From Vibrio aerogenes (GTDB taxonomy: Bacteria; Pseudomonadota; Gammaproteobacteria; Enterobacterales; Vibrionaceae), in NCBI RefSeq assembly GCF_024346755.1, contig NZ_AP024861.1:3534001-3598000 (forward strand): 64,000 bases of DNA, written 5' to 3'. The translations under genes and the position numbers were made by a program. The notes under the pieces are model-generated. The model was not told where the DNA came from. It was given only the letters and a program-made list of their open reading frames with translations, and ran no database searches. Positions 62,273 to 64,000 of this stretch are shown piece after piece (the first letter of the stretch is position 1; each line of letters begins with the position of its first letter).

Positions 62273-62301
62273 ATTATAGTCATAATTTGCGCAACAAACA
62301 A
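62273..62301 (-). promoter_or_regulatory. Promoter of rplK-rplA (and downstream rif genes)
   Basis: On the minus strand TTGTTT (62296-62301), 17 bases, TATAAT (62273-62278) in the nusG-rplK gap. Position matches the E. coli PL11 promoter. Confidence 0.65.
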
Positions 62302-62315
62302 CCCTGAAAAAGGTT

Positions 62316-62864
62316 CTAACTCAGTTTTTCTACCTGACCAAACTCAAGCTCAACCGGAGTCGCACGGCCAAAGATAGATACTGATACTTTCAGACGACTC
62401 TTTTCATAGTCAACTTCTTCCACAGTACCATTGAAGTCAGCAAATGGGCCATCATTTACACGAACAACTTCACCCGCTTCAAACATGGTTTTCGGACGTG
62501 GTGCTTCGCTCGCTTTTTCCAAACGATTTAAAATAGCATCTGCTTCTTTGTCTGTGATAGGAGCAGGACGATCTGATGTACCACCAATGAAGCCCATCAC
62601 TCGGGGAACGCTACGCACAAGATGCCAGGATTCATCATTCATGATCATCTGCACAAGTACATATCCCGGAAAGAACTTTCTTTCACTCTTGCGTCGCTGG
62701 CCTGCTCGCATTTCAACAACTTCTTCAGTAGGAACCAAAACTTCTCCGAAGAAGTCTTCCATTCCATGCATTTTTATATGCTCACGTAATGACTGAGCAA
62801 CACGTCCTTCAAACCCGGAAAAGGCTTGAACAACGTACCAGCGTTTTTTAGGAGCTTCACTCAT
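62316..62864 (-). CDS. nusG: Transcription termination/antitermination factor NusG
   Basis: 182 aa. NGN domain ([20 protein letters not shown] ... [10 protein letters not shown]) and KOW domain ([19 protein letters not shown]). It links RNA polymerase with Rho or ribosomal S10. It is 12 bases downstream of secE. Confidence 0.97.
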   Translation of the reverse strand: MSEAPKKRWYVVQAFSGFEGRVAQSLREHIKMHGMEDFFGEVLVPTEEVVEMRAGQRRKSERKFFPGYVLVQMIMNDESWHLVRSVPRVMGFIGGTSDRPAPITDKEADAILNRLEKASEAPRPKTMFEAGEVVRVNDGPFADFNGTVEEVDYEKSRLKVSVSIFGRATPVELEFGQVEKLS

Positions 62865-62876
62865 GAATTAAACCCT

Positions 62877-63260
62877 CTATACTCCTGTTGCGAATGCAAC
62901 AAGACGAACCATAATACCGTCAATACCCCACAGAGCTAATGCCATAACAACACATACAGCCAATACAATCAGCGTTGTCTGTATGGTCTCTTGACGAGTA
63001 GGCCATACCACTTTGCGCACTTCGATTTTCGCTTCGCGGGCAAACTTAATTGCAATCTGACCTTTAATTGTTGTCGCAGCAACACCCAGTGCAGCCGCGA
63101 TCAAAACGATGACACCCGCAGCCCGGATTACAATGGAGACTGTCTCACCGTAAAATGAGTTACCTACTACTGCAGCAGCCAACAGAACAAGAGCAAGAAA
63201 CCACTTAAACTTATCAACTGCATTGGAGCTCTCAGGAGTTTCAGCATGATTTGCTTTCAT
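62877..63260 (-). CDS. secE: Protein translocase subunit SecE
   Basis: 127 aa with three membrane helices (about 19-37, 45-63, 95-118) and the conserved amphipathic region EAKIEVRKVVWPTRQETIQT before the third. It braces SecY in the inner-membrane translocon. ATG 63260 has an AGGTTGG-type site upstream; the frame extends to 63296 without a good start. Confidence 0.95.
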   Translation of the reverse strand: MKANHAETPESSNAVDKFKWFLALVLLAAAVVGNSFYGETVSIVIRAAGVIVLIAAALGVAATTIKGQIAIKFAREAKIEVRKVVWPTRQETIQTTLIVLAVCVVMALALWGIDGIMVRLVAFATGV

Positions 63261-63427
63261 AAACCAACCTGTTACTAGTCTTAATATAGACGACAATAAC
63301 CCCGCTAATGCAGGGCAATACGGTTGATATACAACCTAACTGCTATATATCGAACCAGATAAAAACTTTTTCTGTTCAACTTCTCAACGATTGACTAACA
63401 AGTAATCAATATATATCTTCAGTGCAG

Positions 63428-63455
63428 AAAAAGGGCATCAAATGATGCCCTTTTT
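63428..63455 (-). terminator. Terminator between tuf and secE
   Basis: AAAAAGGGCATC (63428-63439) and GATGCCCTTTTT (63444-63455) form a 12-bp stem ending tuf transcription, 20 bases beyond its stop; secE-nusG must be reached by read-through or a separate promoter. Confidence 0.85.
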
Positions 63456-63475
63456 ACTAGTGTTAAGTCAAATCA

Positions 63476-64000
63476 TTATGCGATGATTTTAGCAACAACA
63501 CCGGCGCCTACTGTACGGCCACCTTCACGAATCGCAAAACGAAGACCTTCGTCCATCGCGATTGGCGCAATCAGCTCAACAATCATCTTGATGTTGTCGC
63601 CTGGCATCACCATTTCTACGCCTTCTGGTAACTCAATCGCACCTGTTACGTCCGTTGTACGGAAGTAGAACTGTGGACGGTAGCCTTTGAAGAATGGTGT
63701 ATGACGACCACCTTCATCTTTTGACAACACGTAAACTTCTGATTCGAATTTTGTGTGCGGCGTGATTGAACCTGGCTTAGCAAGTACCTGACCACGCTCT
63801 ACTTCATCACGCTTAGTACCACGCAGAAGCACGCCAACGTTCTCACCTGCACGACCTTCGTCAAGCAGCTTACGGAACATTTCTACACCAGTACAAGTCG
63901 TCTTAGTCGTCTCTTTGATACCGATGATTTCTACTTCGTCACCAACTGTGATGATGCCTTGCTCTACACGACCTGTTACTACTGTACCACGGCCCTGGAT
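63476..64000 (-). CDS. tuf: Elongation factor Tu, second copy, C-terminal part cut by window edge
   Basis: The frame is open to the right edge on the minus strand; about 174 codons (domains 2-3) are in the window and the GTPase domain lies outside. The protein sequence is identical over this part to the tuf at 15242-16426, with a handful of synonymous base changes (for example in the last codons and near 63726). It precedes secE-nusG as tufB does in other gammaproteobacteria. An internal ATG at 63880 is not the start. Confidence 0.96.
   Translation of the reverse strand: MQGRGTVVTGRVEQGIITVGDEVEIIGIKETTKTTCTGVEMFRKLLDEGRAGENVGVLLRGTKRDEVERGQVLAKPGSITPHTKFESEVYVLSKDEGGRHTPFFKGYRPQFYFRTTDVTGAIELPEGVEMVMPGDNIKMIVELIAPIAMDEGLRFAIREGGRTVGAGVVAKIIA

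Noticed and set aside
63297..63475. tRNA-Trp or other tRNA between tuf and secE
   Set aside because: No cloverleaf or CCA-ended acceptor was found; only a terminator is present.

Overview
The window is a stretch of gammaproteobacterial chromosome, most probably a Vibrio or close relative. The backbone order fits Vibrio chromosome I as I remember it: zur-cheX, pgi, yjbQ, dnaB, rplI-rpsR-rpsF, bfr-bfd, the str operon (rpsL-rpsG-fusA-tuf), tusBCD, fkpA, slyX, hflC-hflK-hflX-hfq-miaA-mutL-amiB-tsaE, queG, tRNAs, orn, rsgA, psd, gpmI, envC, hemE, nudC, rsd, and the rif operon (rpoC-rpoB-rplL-rplJ-rplA-rplK-nusG-secE-tuf). Many proteins look very close to V. cholerae orthologues. The species cannot be fixed from sequence reading alone.

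Region 1 (1-6660) is the 3' part of an exopolysaccharide cluster whose gene order matches sypN-O-P-Q-R of Vibrio (symbiosis/biofilm polysaccharide). A sigma-54 type promoter lies in front of sypP. Between sypO and sypP, on the opposite strand, sits a foreign-looking, A+T-richer three-gene module: a type VI secretion Hcp, a signal-peptide protein (candidate immunity protein) and an L,D-transpeptidase-like protein with a His/Cys active-site signature (candidate Tlde1-like effector). This is the most striking accessory feature.

Region 2 (6900-15100) holds zur overlapping cheX, pgi, yjbQ, dnaB, a DUF481 outer-membrane protein, the rpsF-rpsR-rplI operon and bfd-bfr. The genes usually found here, priB (between rpsF and rpsR) and alr (next to dnaB), are absent.

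Region 3 (15180-24100) is the str operon with a clear promoter, the tusDCB sulfur-relay genes behind a YheO-type regulator, fkpA, a WD40 lipoprotein, slyX and a DUF2065 protein.

Region 4 (24168-34611) is the hfq superoperon (tsaE-amiB-mutL-miaA-hfq-hflX-hflK-hflC) divergent from queG; nnr is not in its usual place.

Region 5 (34728-37216) has a small exported SUOX-fold protein, then an 840-base gene-free A+T-rich stretch, five tRNA genes (Gly-fMet-Gly-fMet-Gly) arranged in a 205-bp tandem repeat, and orn. The gene-free stretch contains three consensus DnaA boxes, several near matches and three GATC-containing direct repeats. It lies where E. coli carries datA (between queG and the glyVXY tRNAs), so it may be a datA-like DnaA-titration or regulatory site.

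Region 6 (37371-51272) carries rsgA, psd, a GlyGly-CTERM trypsin-like protease overlapping a small lipoprotein gene, two transporters, gpmI, envC, a DHH-family protein, a TetR regulator, hemE, nudC and rsd.

Region 7 (51291-64000) is the rif/ribosomal operon on the minus strand with its L10 leader and rplL-rpoB attenuator. It ends in a second tuf gene cut by the window edge; this copy is almost identical to the tuf at 15242-16426.
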